This document shows positions 1 through 10,030 of a DNA stretch of 64,000 nt, piece by piece (position 1 is the stretch's first letter; each line of letters begins with the position of its first letter). Origin of the DNA: Saccharopolyspora dendranthemae (GTDB lineage Bacteria > Actinomycetota > Actinomycetes > Mycobacteriales > Pseudonocardiaceae); the NCBI RefSeq assembly GCF_007829955.1, contig NZ_VIWX01000001.1, positions 1,736,001-1,800,000 of the forward strand, given 5' to 3'. Position numbers and translations under genes: made by a program. The notes beneath the pieces are model-generated. The model was not told where the DNA came from and did not search any database. It saw only the letters and a list, made by a program, of their open reading frames with translations.

Positions 1-23
1 TTCGCAACCGCGCATGCGACGAC

Positions 24-704
24 TCACGGTTCGAGGCGGTAACCCATCCCCGGCTCGGTCAGCAGGTGCCTCGGCCTGCTGGGGTCCGGTTCGAGCTTGC
101 GGCGGAGTTGGGCGAGGTAGACGCGCAGGTAGTGGGTCTCGTTGGCGTACTGCGGACCCCAGACCTCGTGCAGCATCTGCTTCTGCGCCACGAGCCGGCC
201 CCGGTTGCGCGCCAGCAGTTCCAGCATTCCCCACTCGGTGGGCGTGAGGTGGATTTCGACGCCGTCGCGCAGGACCTTCTTCGCCGAGAGGTCGACGGTG
301 AAGGTCGCCGTCTCGACCACGGGCTGGTCCTCCGAGCCGCTGGTGCTGGCGCGGCGGACGGCGGCGCGCAAGCGCGCCAGGAGTTCGTCCATGCCGAAGG
401 GTTTGGTCACGTAGTCGTCGGCACCCGCGTCGAGGGCCCCGACCTTGTCGGCGGAGTCGGTGCGCGCGGACAGCACGATGATGGGAACCGTCGTCCAGCC
501 GCGGAGGCCGGCGATCACCTCGCTGCCGTCCATGTCCGGCAGCCCGAGGTCCAGCACGACCACGTCGGGCTTGCCGTCGCCCGCAGCGCGCAGGGCCGAC
601 TTCCCGTCGACCGCGGTGAGCACCTGGTACCCGCGAGCGGCCAGGTTGATCCGCAGCGCCCGCAGCAGCTGCGGTTCGTCGTCGACCACCAGGACCTTCG
701 TCAT
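24..704 (-). CDS. kdpE: KdpE, OmpR-family response regulator of the kdp operon
   Basis: This 226-residue protein is the transcriptional output of the KdpD/KdpE pair that switches on high-affinity potassium uptake. The receiver domain fills the first 120 residues or so, with the acidic pair at residues 8-9 (VVDDEP), the phospho-acceptor Asp52 in VVVLDLGLPDMDG and the conserved lysine in VTKPFG. A winged-helix DNA-binding domain of the OmpR/PhoB type follows (LTPTEWGMLELLARN ... LRVYLAQLRRKLE). Its ATG follows the kdpD stop codon TAG with no gap, so the two are probably translationally coupled. It is the last gene of the seven-gene minus-strand operon. The identification rests on both domain content and position. 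Confidence 0.95.
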   Translation of the reverse strand: MTKVLVVDDEPQLLRALRINLAARGYQVLTAVDGKSALRAAGDGKPDVVVLDLGLPDMDGSEVIAGLRGWTTVPIIVLSARTDSADKVGALDAGADDYVTKPFGMDELLARLRAAVRRASTSGSEDQPVVETATFTVDLSAKKVLRDGVEIHLTPTEWGMLELLARNRGRLVAQKQMLHEVWGPQYANETHYLRVYLAQLRRKLEPDPSRPRHLLTEPGMGYRLEP

Positions 705-3242
705 CTACTCCCCCTGCCGGTCCGCTGCGGGCAACGAGACCACGACCGTCAGCCCGCCGCCCGGCGTGTCCTCCGCGCGGATGGTTCCCCTCATCGCTTC
801 CACGAAGCCCTGCGCCACGCTCAGGCCGAGGCCCACACCGGCCGGTCCGGTGTCGCCGCGCTCACCCCGCTCGCCGAGGCGCTCGAAGGGCGCGAACGCG
901 GTGCCGTCGGCACCGGCGGGAAGTCCTGGACCGTGGTCGACGACGCGCAGTTCGACGCGGGCGGCGTGGGAGCTGGCGCTGATCCGGATGCGCCCACCAC
1001 CCGGGCGGCCGTACTTCAACGCGTTCTGCACGACGTTGGCCACCACCCGCTCGAGCAGCCCGGGGTCGGCCACGACCCGCGGCAACCGCTCGGAGATGTC
1101 GACGTCGATGTGGTGTCGACCGTCCAGGCCGACCAGCGCACGGGCGACGACCTCGTCGCAGCCGACGGGGTGCAGCTGCGGGGAGACGGCACCGGTCGCC
1201 AGGCGCGAGGAGTCCAGCAGGTTGTCCACGAGCTCGGTGAGCCGGTCGGCGGATTCCTCCACCCCGGTCAGCAGCTCCGCGGTGTCGTCGGGCGAGAGCT
1301 GCAGGTCGGGGGCGCGCAGGCTGCTGACGGACGCCTTGATGGACGCCAGCGGTGTGCGCAGGTCGTGGCCGACCGCCGACAGCAGCGCGGTGCGCAGCTG
1401 CGTGGCGTCAGCACGGCGCTGCGCCTCCCGGGCGTCGTCGGCCATCCGCTGCTGCCGCAGCGCGAGCAGCGCCTGCCCGGCCGCGCCTTCCAGCACGAGC
1501 CGATCCGCCGCGGGAAGGGGGCGTTTGCCCGCGCGCCGGAGCGACAGGTGGGCGTCCTTGGTCACCTCGATGTCCACATCGGACTCATCAGGCTTGCGGC
1601 ACGGGTCGCCGCCGGTGCTCGCCGCCACCCGCCAGCCGTCCCCACCGCGTTCCAGCAGGGCCACCGAGGTGAGCCCGAAGTTCTCCGCGATCTTCTCCAG
1701 CAGCGGCGCCAAGGGGTCCGGGTGGATCAGGACCGTGCGGGCGTAGGAGGTGAGCAAGGTCGCCTCCGTGCCGGCGCGGGCCGCCTGCTCGGCGAGCCGT
1801 GCCGCGCGGTCGACGGTGAACGCGACCAGCACCCCGACCAGCATCATCGCCACCAGGGTCACCACCGTCTCGGCATCGGTGACCAGCAGCGAGTACCGGG
1901 GCTCGGCGAAGAAGAAGTTCAGCAGCCCGCCCGCGAGAAGGGCGGCCACGATCGCCGGGGCCATCCCACCGACCAGCGCGACCAAGATCGTGGCCAGGAA
2001 GTAGCCGACGACGTCGGTGGACAGCGTGACCTCTCCCAGCGTCGTGGCCAGCACGGTGACCAGCGAGGGCAGCAGGATCGCGAGCACCCAGCCCCAGGCC
2101 TGGCGGGTCGGCGACAGCGGGTTGCGGGCGATCGTCTTCAGCAGCCGCCTGCCACCGGCCTCGTCGTGGGTGACCATGTGCACGTCGATCGGGCCGGACC
2201 TCTGCACCGTGGTGGAACCGATCCCCTCGTCGAAGACGCGCGCCCAGCGCGACCGGCGAGAAGTTCCCAGCACGAGCTGGGTGGCATCGGCGGCGCGGGC
2301 GAACTCGAGCAACGCCTCCGGGACGTCGTCGCCGACGACGGAGTGGAAGCTGGCCCCGACCGCCTCGGCGACCTTGCGCGCCTTGGCCAGCGTGCGCGGG
2401 GACGTTCCGGACAGCCCGTCCCCGCGCAGGACGTGCACGACCTGCAGTTCCGCACCGGCTCGCGCGGCGATCCGCCGAGCTCGGCGGATCAGCGTCTCGC
2501 TCTCGGGACCACCGGTCACCGCGACCACGACCCGTTCCCGCGTCTCCCAGGTGGCGGTGATCTGCTCCTCCGCCCGATATCGGCGCAGTGCCACGTCCAC
2601 CTGGTCGGCCAGCCACAGCAGCGCCAGCTCGCGCAGCGCGGTCAGGTTGCCGGTGCGGAAGTAGTTGCCCAGGGCCGCGTCGATCCGCTCCGCCGGGTAG
2701 ACGTTGCCGTGAGCCATGCGCCGTCGCAGCGCCTGCGGGGTGAGGTCGACCAGCTCGATCTGCTGCGCCTGGCGGACGACCTCGTCGGGGACGGTTTCCT
2801 GCTGGCGGACGCCGGTGATGGTCTCCACCACGTCGTTGAGGCTGTCCAGGTGCTGGACGTTGACGGTGGAGAGCACCGTGATCCCCGCCTCGAGCAGTTC
2901 TTCGACGTCCTGCCAGCGCTTCTCGTTGCGGCTTCCGGGAGCGTTGGTGTGGGCGAGCTCGTCGACGACGGCGACCTCGGGTGCGCGCGCGAGCAACCGG
3001 CCCACGTCGAGCTCGGTCAGCACGACACCGCGATGGGGCACTTCAGCCCTCGGCAGCACCTCCAGACCCTCGACGAGGGACGCGGTCTTGGCCCGGCCGT
3101 GGTCCTCGACGAACCCGACCACCACGTCGGTGCCGCGCCCGGCTCTGCGGTGCGCTTCGGCGAGCATCGCGTAGGTCTTGCCGACCCCAGGTGCGGCCCC
3201 GAGGTAGATCCGCAGCTCACCGCGCTTGCGCCCGTGTTCCAC
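705..3242 (-). CDS. kdpD: KdpD, potassium/osmotic sensor histidine kinase
   Basis: This 845-residue membrane sensor kinase phosphorylates KdpE when potassium is limiting. The N-terminal KdpD domain (about residues 8-220) has the Walker A-like GAAPGVGKTYAML and the VVDELAHTNAPGS segment typical of the family. A universal-stress-protein domain follows (about 235-360), then four close membrane helices (about 385-480), a GAF-like region, the phospho-accepting HDLRTPLASI motif near residue 630 and a HATPase domain with GPGLP and GVGLGLSVA. Length and domain order match full-length KdpD. It starts 161 bp downstream of kdpC, so kdpDE may have a promoter of its own in that gap as well as read-through from kdpABC. 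Confidence 0.95.
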   Translation of the reverse strand: MEHGRKRGELRIYLGAAPGVGKTYAMLAEAHRRAGRGTDVVVGFVEDHGRAKTASLVEGLEVLPRAEVPHRGVVLTELDVGRLLARAPEVAVVDELAHTNAPGSRNEKRWQDVEELLEAGITVLSTVNVQHLDSLNDVVETITGVRQQETVPDEVVRQAQQIELVDLTPQALRRRMAHGNVYPAERIDAALGNYFRTGNLTALRELALLWLADQVDVALRRYRAEEQITATWETRERVVVAVTGGPESETLIRRARRIAARAGAELQVVHVLRGDGLSGTSPRTLAKARKVAEAVGASFHSVVGDDVPEALLEFARAADATQLVLGTSRRSRWARVFDEGIGSTTVQRSGPIDVHMVTHDEAGGRRLLKTIARNPLSPTRQAWGWVLAILLPSLVTVLATTLGEVTLSTDVVGYFLATILVALVGGMAPAIVAALLAGGLLNFFFAEPRYSLLVTDAETVVTLVAMMLVGVLVAFTVDRAARLAEQAARAGTEATLLTSYARTVLIHPDPLAPLLEKIAENFGLTSVALLERGGDGWRVAASTGGDPCRKPDESDVDIEVTKDAHLSLRRAGKRPLPAADRLVLEGAAGQALLALRQQRMADDAREAQRRADATQLRTALLSAVGHDLRTPLASIKASVSSLRAPDLQLSPDDTAELLTGVEESADRLTELVDNLLDSSRLATGAVSPQLHPVGCDEVVARALVGLDGRHHIDVDISERLPRVVADPGLLERVVANVVQNALKYGRPGGGRIRISASSHAARVELRVVDHGPGLPAGADGTAFAPFERLGERGERGDTGPAGVGLGLSVAQGFVEAMRGTIRAEDTPGGGLTVVVSLPAADRQGE

Positions 3243-3403
3243 GACTCCAGTCTCCTACTGCCCGCTGTTATTAGCGCCGATGATCACCCGATGCCATTTC
3301 CGCATGCTCGGTCCGAGGCGAGAGACCCACCGGTTACCGGACCACCAGGCGAGGATCCTGTCACGTCCTCGACCCGGCGGTGGTGCGCCGACATCTCCCG
3401 CGA

Positions 3404-4006
3404 TCACCTGGCGGCACCCCGGACGGCGACGTTGAGGGTGCTGGTGTTGACCGCGAGGGGTGACACGAGGCCGCCTTCCTCGCACTGGGCGATGAGCCGG
3501 TGGACCTCCGCGAGAGGCAGTCCCGTCACCCGCGCCACGCGCGGCGCCTGGAGTTCGGCGTAGGCGGGGCTGATGTGCGGGTCGACTCCGCTCGCGGAGG
3601 CGGTGACCGCGTCGGCCGGGACCGCCTCGGGGACGCTTCCCTCCCGCTCGGCGATGGCGGCTCGTCGCTCGTGGACCGCGGCCAGCAGCTCATCGTTGGA
3701 GCCGCCGTCGTTCGAGCCGCCGGAGGTGGCCGGGTCGCCAGGACCGAGGGAACCTTCCGCCGACGCCGACGGCCGGGTGTGGAAGTAGGGGTCGTGGGCC
3801 GGATCGTGCGCGACCGGGTCGATCCCGATCAGCGACGAGCCGACCACGCGGCCGTCCATCACGATCTGCGAGCCCTCCGCGTTGGCCACCAGGCCCGGGA
3901 GCCGGCTGACCCCCCAGATCGCCATCGGATAACCGATGCCGAGCAGGACCGTGGCGACCAGCAACAACCGGAGTCCGGCCAGCGTCTGCCGCAGCACAGC
4001 ACTCAC
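3404..4006 (-). CDS. kdpC: KdpC, potassium-transporting ATPase C subunit
   Basis: KdpC is the small subunit that stabilises the KdpFABC complex and aids potassium-dependent ATP hydrolysis. The 200-residue protein has one N-terminal membrane helix (about residues 10-32) followed by an extracytoplasmic domain. It carries the family signatures GSSLIGI, PxYFHTRPS (here DPYFHTRPS) and the C-terminal SASGVDPHISPAYAELQAPRVARVTGL block. The middle segment is Gly/Ser/Asp-rich (GGSNDGGSNDE), a local expansion next to the NDELLAA helix. It follows kdpB with a gap of 6 bp on the same strand. Confidence 0.94.
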   Translation of the reverse strand: MSAVLRQTLAGLRLLLVATVLLGIGYPMAIWGVSRLPGLVANAEGSQIVMDGRVVGSSLIGIDPVAHDPAHDPYFHTRPSASAEGSLGPGDPATSGGSNDGGSNDELLAAVHERRAAIAEREGSVPEAVPADAVTASASGVDPHISPAYAELQAPRVARVTGLPLAEVHRLIAQCEEGGLVSPLAVNTSTLNVAVRGAAR

Positions 4007-4012
4007 TTCCCC

Positions 4013-6064
4013 TCACCCGATACCGGGCACGAATCGGATCACCAGGTCGATCAGCCAGATCCCGGCGAACGGCGTCACCACACCGCCCAGTCCGTAGATC
4101 AGCAGGTTCCGCCGCAGCAGCGCGGCCGCGGTGGACGGTCGGCAGCGAACACCGCGCAGCGCCAGCGGGATCAGCGCGATGATGACCAGGGCGTTGAACA
4201 CCACCGCCGAGAGCACCGCGGAGTCCGGGGTCGCCAGGCGCATCACGTTGAGCGCGCCCAGCTGCGGGTGGATCGCCGCGAAGAGCGCGGGCAGGATCGC
4301 GAAGTACTTGGCCAGGTCGTTGGCGACGCTGAAGGTCGTCAACGCGCCGCGGGTGATCAGCAGCTGCTTGCCGATCTCGACGATCTCGATCAGCTTGGTC
4401 GGATCCGAGTCGAGGTCGACCATGTTGCCGGCTTCCTTGGCCGCGCCGGTGCCGGTGTTCATCGCGACCCCGACGTCGGCCTGGGCGAGCGCGGGGGCGT
4501 CGTTGGTGCCGTCGCCGGTCATGGCCACCATCCGCCCACCGTCCTGCTCGGACTTGATGAAGGCCATCTTGTCCTCGGGCTTGGCCTCCGCGAGGTAGTC
4601 GTCCACCCCGGCCTCAGCGGCGATCGCGCGAGCGGTGAGCTCGTTGTCCCCGGTGATCATCACCGTGCGAATCCCCATCGCGCGCAGTTCGGCGAACCGC
4701 TCCCGCATCCCGGGTTTGACCACATCGGACAGCCGGATCACGCCCACCACCCGGCCGTTCTCGGCGACGACCAGCGGTGTCGCCCCCGCAGCGGCGATCT
4801 CGTCGGCGCAGCGCACTATCTGATCGGGAAGTTCCCCCACCAGATCGCGGACCGCGCTGATGGCGCCCTTGCGGATCGTCCGGTCATCGAGGTCGATGCC
4901 GCTCATCCGGGTTTGCGCGGTGAAGGGAACCTTGTTCGCGCGCGCCTCCGCACCGACGGGCCCTTCGGGCAGCCCGAACTCCTGCGCGCAGAAGGCCACG
5001 ATGCTACTGCCTTCGGGCGTGGGATCGGCGAGGCTCGACAGGCGGGCGACCTCGGCGAGCGCGGCCGGCTCGACGCCGTCGGCCGGGATGAGCGCGGTGC
5101 AGCGGCGGTTCCCGAACGTGATGGTCCCGGTCTTGTCCAGCAGGAGGGTGTCCACGTCCCCGGCGGCCTCCACGGCGCGGCCGGACTTGGCCAGGACGTT
5201 GCGCTGCACCAGCCGGTCCATCCCCGCGATGCCGATCGCCGAGAGCAGCGCTCCGATCGTGGTCGGGATCAGGCACACCAGCAGGGCCGTCAAGGTCGTG
5301 ACCTCGATCGCCGAACCCGAGTAGATCGCCATCGGCTGCAGGGCGACCACCGCGAGCAGGAAGATGATCGTCAGCGTGGCCAGCAGGATCGTCAGCGCGA
5401 TCTCGTTGGGCGTCTTCTGCCGTTGCGCGCCTTCGACGAGCGCGATCATCCGGTCCACGAAGGTCTCGCCGGGCGCGGCCGTGATGCGCACGACGATCCG
5501 GTCGGAGAGCACCGAGGTGCCCGCCGTCACGGCCGAGCGGTCCCCGCCGGATTCGCGGATCACCGGGGCGGATTCGCCGGTGATCGCCGACTCGTCGACG
5601 GTCGCGATGCCCTCCACCACGTCGCCGTCACCAGGGATGGTCTCGCCCGCCTCGACCACCACGAGATCGCCCACCGCCAGTGCGGTGCCGGGAACCTCCC
5701 GCTCACCGGCGTCGGTGAGCTTGCGGGCGACGGCCTCGGCCCTGGTGCGGCGCAACGATTCCGCCTGCGCGCGACCGCGCCCCTCCGCGACCGCTTCGGA
5801 GAGGTTGGCGAACAGCACCGTGAACCACAGCCACGCCGCGACGGCGATGCCGAAGACGTTCGGGGACAGCGCGGCCAGGACGGTGGTCAGCACCGAACCG
5901 ACCCACACCACGAACATCACCGGGTTGCGCAGCTGGTGTCGCGGGTGGAACTTGCGCAGCGCTTCGGGGATGGCCGTGAGCAGCTGCCGCGACTGGAACG
6001 CTCCCGCGACGGTTCTCCGGCCCGCGGCGGGAGTGTCGAGCGCGGGTTCGAGGGTGGCGGTCAT
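4013..6064 (-). CDS. kdpB: KdpB, potassium-transporting P-type ATPase catalytic subunit
   Basis: This 683-residue P-type ATPase energises potassium import by the KdpFABC complex. The start is the ATG at 6064 that opens [11 protein letters not shown]; the open frame runs further upstream only because it is a shadow of kdpA. Visible motifs are TGES in the actuator domain (ITGESAPVI), the phosphorylated aspartate in [11 protein letters not shown], the hinge motif TGDNELT and [10 protein letters not shown]. Hydrophobic segments lie at about 35-80, 220-270 and in the C-terminal quarter. The start overlaps the kdpA stop by four bases (ATGA), which points to coupled translation and fixed stoichiometry. 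Confidence 0.96.
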   Translation of the reverse strand: MTATLEPALDTPAAGRRTVAGAFQSRQLLTAIPEALRKFHPRHQLRNPVMFVVWVGSVLTTVLAALSPNVFGIAVAAWLWFTVLFANLSEAVAEGRGRAQAESLRRTRAEAVARKLTDAGEREVPGTALAVGDLVVVEAGETIPGDGDVVEGIATVDESAITGESAPVIRESGGDRSAVTAGTSVLSDRIVVRITAAPGETFVDRMIALVEGAQRQKTPNEIALTILLATLTIIFLLAVVALQPMAIYSGSAIEVTTLTALLVCLIPTTIGALLSAIGIAGMDRLVQRNVLAKSGRAVEAAGDVDTLLLDKTGTITFGNRRCTALIPADGVEPAALAEVARLSSLADPTPEGSSIVAFCAQEFGLPEGPVGAEARANKVPFTAQTRMSGIDLDDRTIRKGAISAVRDLVGELPDQIVRCADEIAAAGATPLVVAENGRVVGVIRLSDVVKPGMRERFAELRAMGIRTVMITGDNELTARAIAAEAGVDDYLAEAKPEDKMAFIKSEQDGGRMVAMTGDGTNDAPALAQADVGVAMNTGTGAAKEAGNMVDLDSDPTKLIEIVEIGKQLLITRGALTTFSVANDLAKYFAILPALFAAIHPQLGALNVMRLATPDSAVLSAVVFNALVIIALIPLALRGVRCRPSTAAALLRRNLLIYGLGGVVTPFAGIWLIDLVIRFVPGIG

Positions 6065-7707
6065 GACAGGGCCTCCGCGATCGGGCCGAGGGCGAGCGCG
6101 GGCAGGAAGGTCAGCGCTCCGACGAGGACGACCGTGCCGCCGAGGAGACCGGCGAACAGCGGTCCGGTGGTCGGCAACGTCCCCGCCGTGGCGGGCACGC
6201 GTTGCCGGCTCGCGAGCGAACCCGCGAGCATCAGCACGGCGATGATCGGCACGAACCTTCCCATCAGCATCGCGATGCTCAGCGCGATCTGGAAGAACGG
6301 GCTGGTCGCGGTGAGCCCGGCGAAGGCGCTCCCGTTGTTGTTGCCCGCCGAGGCGAAGGCGTAGAGGACCTCGGAAAGCCCGTGCGCGCCGGTGTTGTTC
6401 AACGCTTCGCGGGTGGCGGGAAGTGCCATCGCGAGGCCGGTGCCGAGCAGCACGGCCGTCGGCATCGCCAGCGCTGAGAGAGCGGCGGCCGTCACCTCGC
6501 GGCGCCCCAGCTTCTTGCCGAGGTATTCCGGCGTGCGCCCGACCATGAGCCCTGCGAGGAAGACGGCGATCACGGCCAGCACGAGGATCCCGTAGAGGCC
6601 CGAGCCTGCTCCACCGGGAGCGACCTCGCCGATGAGCATGGTGAACAGCACGGTCCCTCCACCGAGACCGGTGAAGCTGTCGTGCATCGCGTTGACCGCG
6701 CCGGTGGACGTGCCGGTGGTGCTCACCGCCCACAGCACGGAGGCGTCGATCCCGAAGCGGGTTTCCTTGCCCTCCATCGCGGCTCCTGCGGCCAGTGCCG
6801 CCGGGCCGTTCGGGTGCGTCTCCGCCCACCACGTGACGGCCAGCATCGCCGCCCAGAGGGTTCCCATCACCGCCAGCAGCGCGTGCCCTTGGCGGCGATC
6901 GCCGACCAGGGTGCCGAAGGTGCGGGTCAGCGAGACGGGGATGACCAGCAGCAGGAAGATCTCCAGCAGGTTCGACGCACCGCCCGGGTTGGACAGCGGG
7001 TGCGCGGAGTTGGCGTTGAGCACCCCGCCGCCGTTGGTGCCCAGCTCCTTGATGGCCTCCTGGCTGGCGATGGGCGCGGTGGCGAGGGTGTGCGCCTGCC
7101 CGTCCAGGCCGGTCACCTGCAGTCCGGGCGCGAGGCTCATGGCCACGCCCAACGCGACCAGCACGATCGCGGCCACGGCCGAGACGGGCAGCAGGATCCG
7201 GGTGCAGGCGCGGGTGATGTCGACCCACGCGTTGCCGATCCGGCCGCTGCCGTTCCCCGTGAAACCACGCACCAGCGCGACCGCCACGGCCATGCCCACC
7301 GCGGCGGACAGGAAGTTCTGCACCGTGAGCCCTGCCATCTGGACTCCGTGCCCGAGCACCTCCTCCGGCACGTAGGACTGCCAGTTGGTGTTGGTGACGA
7401 AGCTGACGGCGGTGTTGAAGGCCATCGACGGCGGCACCGCGCCGCGCCCGAAGTTGAGCGGCAGCAGCGGTTGCAGCCGCTGCATCGCGTAGAGCAGCGC
7501 GATCGAGACGAAGGAGAAGCCCAGCACCGCTCTCGCGTAGCCGGTCCAGCGCTGGTGCGCGGAGGCGTCCACACCGGCCAGCCGGTACACGACCTTCTCG
7601 ACGCGCCAGTCGGTTTCAGCGGTGTAGACGCGAGCCATGTAGTCCCCGAAGGGCTTGTGCACGACCGCGAGGGCGGCCACCAGCAGAACCGCTTGCAGCA
7701 CTCCCAT
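6061..7707 (-). CDS. kdpA: KdpA, potassium-binding and translocating subunit
   Basis: KdpA is the channel-like subunit that selects and conducts potassium. The 548-residue protein starts at [24 protein letters not shown]. This ATG shares a base with the kdpF stop, which supports the choice over the longer frame. About ten hydrophobic helices are visible, with the four selectivity-filter-like repeats recognisable around [24 protein letters not shown] and [10 protein letters not shown]. Length is normal for the family. It is translated in overlap with both kdpF upstream and kdpB downstream. Confidence 0.96.
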   Translation of the reverse strand: MGVLQAVLLVAALAVVHKPFGDYMARVYTAETDWRVEKVVYRLAGVDASAHQRWTGYARAVLGFSFVSIALLYAMQRLQPLLPLNFGRGAVPPSMAFNTAVSFVTNTNWQSYVPEEVLGHGVQMAGLTVQNFLSAAVGMAVAVALVRGFTGNGSGRIGNAWVDITRACTRILLPVSAVAAIVLVALGVAMSLAPGLQVTGLDGQAHTLATAPIASQEAIKELGTNGGGVLNANSAHPLSNPGGASNLLEIFLLLVIPVSLTRTFGTLVGDRRQGHALLAVMGTLWAAMLAVTWWAETHPNGPAALAAGAAMEGKETRFGIDASVLWAVSTTGTSTGAVNAMHDSFTGLGGGTVLFTMLIGEVAPGGAGSGLYGILVLAVIAVFLAGLMVGRTPEYLGKKLGRREVTAAALSALAMPTAVLLGTGLAMALPATREALNNTGAHGLSEVLYAFASAGNNNGSAFAGLTATSPFFQIALSIAMLMGRFVPIIAVLMLAGSLASRQRVPATAGTLPTTGPLFAGLLGGTVVLVGALTFLPALALGPIAEALS

Positions 7708-7802
7708 CAGAACCTCTCCGGCCGGACCAGCGCGAGGAACAGGTATCCGATCAGCAGCAGGGCCAGCACTCCGCCTGCGGCGTTGGCGAGCAGCTCGTTC
7801 AC
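7707..7802 (-). CDS. kdpF: KdpF, small stabilising subunit
   Basis: This 31-residue peptide starts with GTG (VNELLANAAGG) and is one membrane helix ending in LALVRPERF, the usual KdpF tail of Arg-Pro-Glu-(Arg/Lys)-Phe. KdpF stabilises the KdpFABC complex in the lipid bilayer. Its GTGA start overlaps the stop of the preceding 27-residue peptide by four bases, and its TGA overlaps the kdpA ATG by one base. That coupling and the conserved tail make this a real gene despite its size. Confidence 0.88.
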   Translation of the reverse strand: MNELLANAAGGVLALLLIGYLFLALVRPERF

Positions 7803-7882
7803 AACCGCTCCACACCGCGCAGCAGCAGCGCCAGCACCAGGAATCCGCCGACCAGCAGTGCGGCGAACGCGAGATCGACCAC
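7799..7882 (-). CDS. 27-residue single-helix membrane peptide heading the kdp operon
   Basis: This reading frame begins with GTG (VVDLAFAALL) and ends in LLLRGVERL. It is a single hydrophobic helix with one acidic residue near the N terminus and a basic/acidic tail. It has the best ribosome-binding site of the operon start (AAAGGAG, nine bases before the GTG), and its TGA overlaps the kdpF GTG by four bases, so it is very probably translated. I recall similar short peptides with an R-x-x-E-(K/R)-L tail ahead of kdpF in other bacteria, without an assigned function. It may be an assembly or regulatory peptide of the Kdp complex; that is inference. Confidence 0.7.
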   Translation of the reverse strand: MVDLAFAALLVGGFLVLALLLRGVERL

Positions 7883-7967
7883 GACCGGTCACTCCTTTCG
7901 AACTTCTTGCGACCCGTGGTCCAGCCAAGCCCTCCGCGGATGCGCGGTCGAGACCCATGACGACTCC

Positions 7968-8007
7968 TTGACGCGGTGCGGGGTGGCCTTGATGCGTTCT
8001 TGACGCC
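7968..8007. promoter_or_regulatory. Candidate KdpE operator: three TTGAYGC direct repeats
   Basis: TTGACGCG (7968), TTGATGCG (7989) and TTGACGCC (8000) lie in one orientation with start-to-start distances of 21 and 11 bp, so all three face the same side of the helix. That is the arrangement bound by OmpR-family dimers such as KdpE. The block lies 86 bp upstream of the first start codon of the kdp operon and within the 308-bp gap that also serves asnB. The spacing is read directly from the sequence; binding by KdpE is inference. Confidence 0.4.
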
Positions 8008-8190
8008 GGGCCGCTTTCCTCCTGGTTTCCGCAGTTCTGACTGTTTTGCGGGTGGGTGACTTCACTCCGTTAGTTGGTTTCATCGATGCAACGATCTCGT
8101 TAATCTCGCTAACAAGTCGGTGCGTTGAAACCTCGCGGCGAAAACGCCCGAAATCAGCACGGGACGAACGAATTGGAGAAACATCCGGAA

Positions 8191-10017
8191 ATGTGCGGAA
8201 TCTCCGGCTGGATCGACTTCCAGCGCGACCTGACCGAGCACGGATCCACGGTCGACGCCATGTGCGACACCATGACCTGTCGCGGCCCGGATGCGGGCGA
8301 CACGTGGGTCAGCAGGCACGCGGCGCTCGGCCATCGGCGGCTGGCCATCATCGACCTCCCCGGAGGCGCGCAGCCGATGGAGGCCGAGAGCGGCCAGGTC
8401 GCCATCGTCTACAGCGGTGAGGCCTACAACTTCACCGAGCTCCGCGACGAGCTCCGCCGCCGCGGCCACCGCTTCGACACCGACAGCGACACCGAGGTCG
8501 TGCTGCACGGCTACCTCGAGTGGGGCGCCCAGGTCGCCGAGCACCTCAACGGCATGTTCGCCTTCGCCGTCTGGGACTCCCGCGAGGAGAAGCTGCTGCT
8601 CATCCGCGACCGGATGGGCATCAAGCCGCTGTACTACTACCCCACCGAGAACGGCGTGCTGTTCGGCTCCGAGCCGAAGGCCATCCTGGCCAACCCGCTG
8701 GCCGAGAAGGTCGTCGACGCCGACGGCATGCGCGAGCTGTTCGGCATGGTCAAGACCCCCGGGCACGCCATCTGGTCGGGCATGCGCGAGGTCGAGCCGG
8801 GCACGATCGTCACCCTCGACCGGAAGGGCCTGCGCGAGCAGACCTACTGGACGCTGCAGGCCACCGAGCACACCGACGACCAGCAGACCTCCGTCGGCCA
8901 CGTGCGCGAGCTGCTCGACGACATCGTCGAGCGCCAGCTGATCTCGGACGTGCCGCGCTGCGTGCTGCTCTCCGGCGGCCTCGACTCCAGCGCCATCACC
9001 GCGCTGTCCGGGCTGCACCTGGCCTCCAGCGGTGAGCAGGTACGCAGCTTCGCGGTCGACTTCCTCGGTCAGACCGAGAACTTCGTCCCCGACCCGCTGC
9101 GCGCCACCCCGGACGGACCGTACGTGCGCGACGTCGCCGAGCACGTCGGCTCGCAGCACCAGGACATCGTCCTGGACCCGGAAACCCTCGCCGACCCGGA
9201 GGTGCGCCGCGCGGCCGTGCAGGCGCGCGACTTCCCGATGGGCCTGGGCGACATGGACCAGTCGCTGTACCTGCTGTTCAAGGCGATCCGGCAGCACTCC
9301 ACGGTGGCGCTGTCCGGTGAGTCCGCGGACGAGGTCTTCGGCGGCTACAAGTGGTTCCACGACCCGGAGGTGCGCGCGGCCGACACCTTCCCGTGGATGG
9401 CCGCCGTGCAGAGCCAGGGCGCCGGTTACGACATGCTCGACGCCGACGTCACCGCAGCGCTGGACCTCCCGTCGTTCATCGACGACTCGTACCGCACCGC
9501 CCTCAACGAGGTTCCGACCCTCGACGGGGAAACCGGCCTGGAGCGCCGGATGCGGGAGATCTGCTACCTGCACCTGACGCGCTTCGTGCGCACCCTGCTC
9601 GACCGCAAGGACCGGATGAGCATGGCGGTCGGCCTCGAGGTGCGCGTGCCCTTCTGCGACCACCGCCTGGTCGAGTACGTCTTCAACACCCCCTGGTCGC
9701 TGAAGACCTTCGACGGTCGCGAGAAGAGCCTGCTCCGCCACGCCACGGCCGACACGCTCCCGCAGTCGGTGGTCGAGCGGGTCAAGAGCCCGTACCCGTC
9801 CACTCAGGACCCGAAGTACGCCGAGGCCCTGCAGCGCCAGGTCCGCGACCTGGTCAAGGCCGACAACCCCGCGCTGTCGCTGCTGAACAAGCAGTGGATC
9901 ACCGAGGCCGCCGAGCAGGACCCGTCGGGAATCGACATGCCCGCTCGCTACGCCTTCGAGCGCGCTCTCGACATGGCGGTCTGGTTCGACCTGCACAACC
10001 CCACGATCAAGCTCTGA
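8191..10017 (+). CDS. asnB: Glutamine-dependent asparagine synthetase
   Basis: This 608-residue enzyme makes asparagine from aspartate, glutamine and ATP. The start is the ATG giving MCGISGW, because Cys2 must become the N-terminal nucleophile of the glutaminase domain; a GGAGAA site lies ten bases upstream. The glutaminase domain covers about residues 1-200 (RGPDAGD, GHRRLAIID, YNFTELRDEL). The synthetase domain has the ATP-pyrophosphatase loop SGGLDSS near residue 261 and SGESADEVFGGY near 375. The gene stands alone between kdp and a two-component system. A role in secondary metabolism cannot be excluded, but no partner genes are present, so general asparagine supply is the simpler reading. 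Confidence 0.93.
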   Translation: MCGISGWIDFQRDLTEHGSTVDAMCDTMTCRGPDAGDTWVSRHAALGHRRLAIIDLPGGAQPMEAESGQVAIVYSGEAYNFTELRDELRRRGHRFDTDSDTEVVLHGYLEWGAQVAEHLNGMFAFAVWDSREEKLLLIRDRMGIKPLYYYPTENGVLFGSEPKAILANPLAEKVVDADGMRELFGMVKTPGHAIWSGMREVEPGTIVTLDRKGLREQTYWTLQATEHTDDQQTSVGHVRELLDDIVERQLISDVPRCVLLSGGLDSSAITALSGLHLASSGEQVRSFAVDFLGQTENFVPDPLRATPDGPYVRDVAEHVGSQHQDIVLDPETLADPEVRRAAVQARDFPMGLGDMDQSLYLLFKAIRQHSTVALSGESADEVFGGYKWFHDPEVRAADTFPWMAAVQSQGAGYDMLDADVTAALDLPSFIDDSYRTALNEVPTLDGETGLERRMREICYLHLTRFVRTLLDRKDRMSMAVGLEVRVPFCDHRLVEYVFNTPWSLKTFDGREKSLLRHATADTLPQSVVERVKSPYPSTQDPKYAEALQRQVRDLVKADNPALSLLNKQWITEAAEQDPSGIDMPARYAFERALDMAVWFDLHNPTIKL

Positions 10018-10030
10018 GGTCGTGAGAACC

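Noticed and set aside
66..3563. 1165-residue plus-strand open frame opposite kdpE/kdpD
   Set aside because: It is a G+C-driven antisense shadow; the product is Arg/Gly/Gln-rich with no domain, and both opposing genes are certain.
7889..8083. 64-residue minus-strand frame in the kdp-asnB gap
   Set aside because: Very basic product without motif; it overlaps the candidate operator and the kdp ribosome-binding site region.
7883..8190. c-di-AMP (ydaO) riboswitch before kdp
   Set aside because: I looked for its conserved core in the kdp leader and did not find it; the first ribosome-binding site is too near the operator block to be sure of a long leader.
8080..9996. 638-residue minus-strand frame opposite asnB
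   Set aside because: Shadow of asnB with no recognisable domain and no start site.
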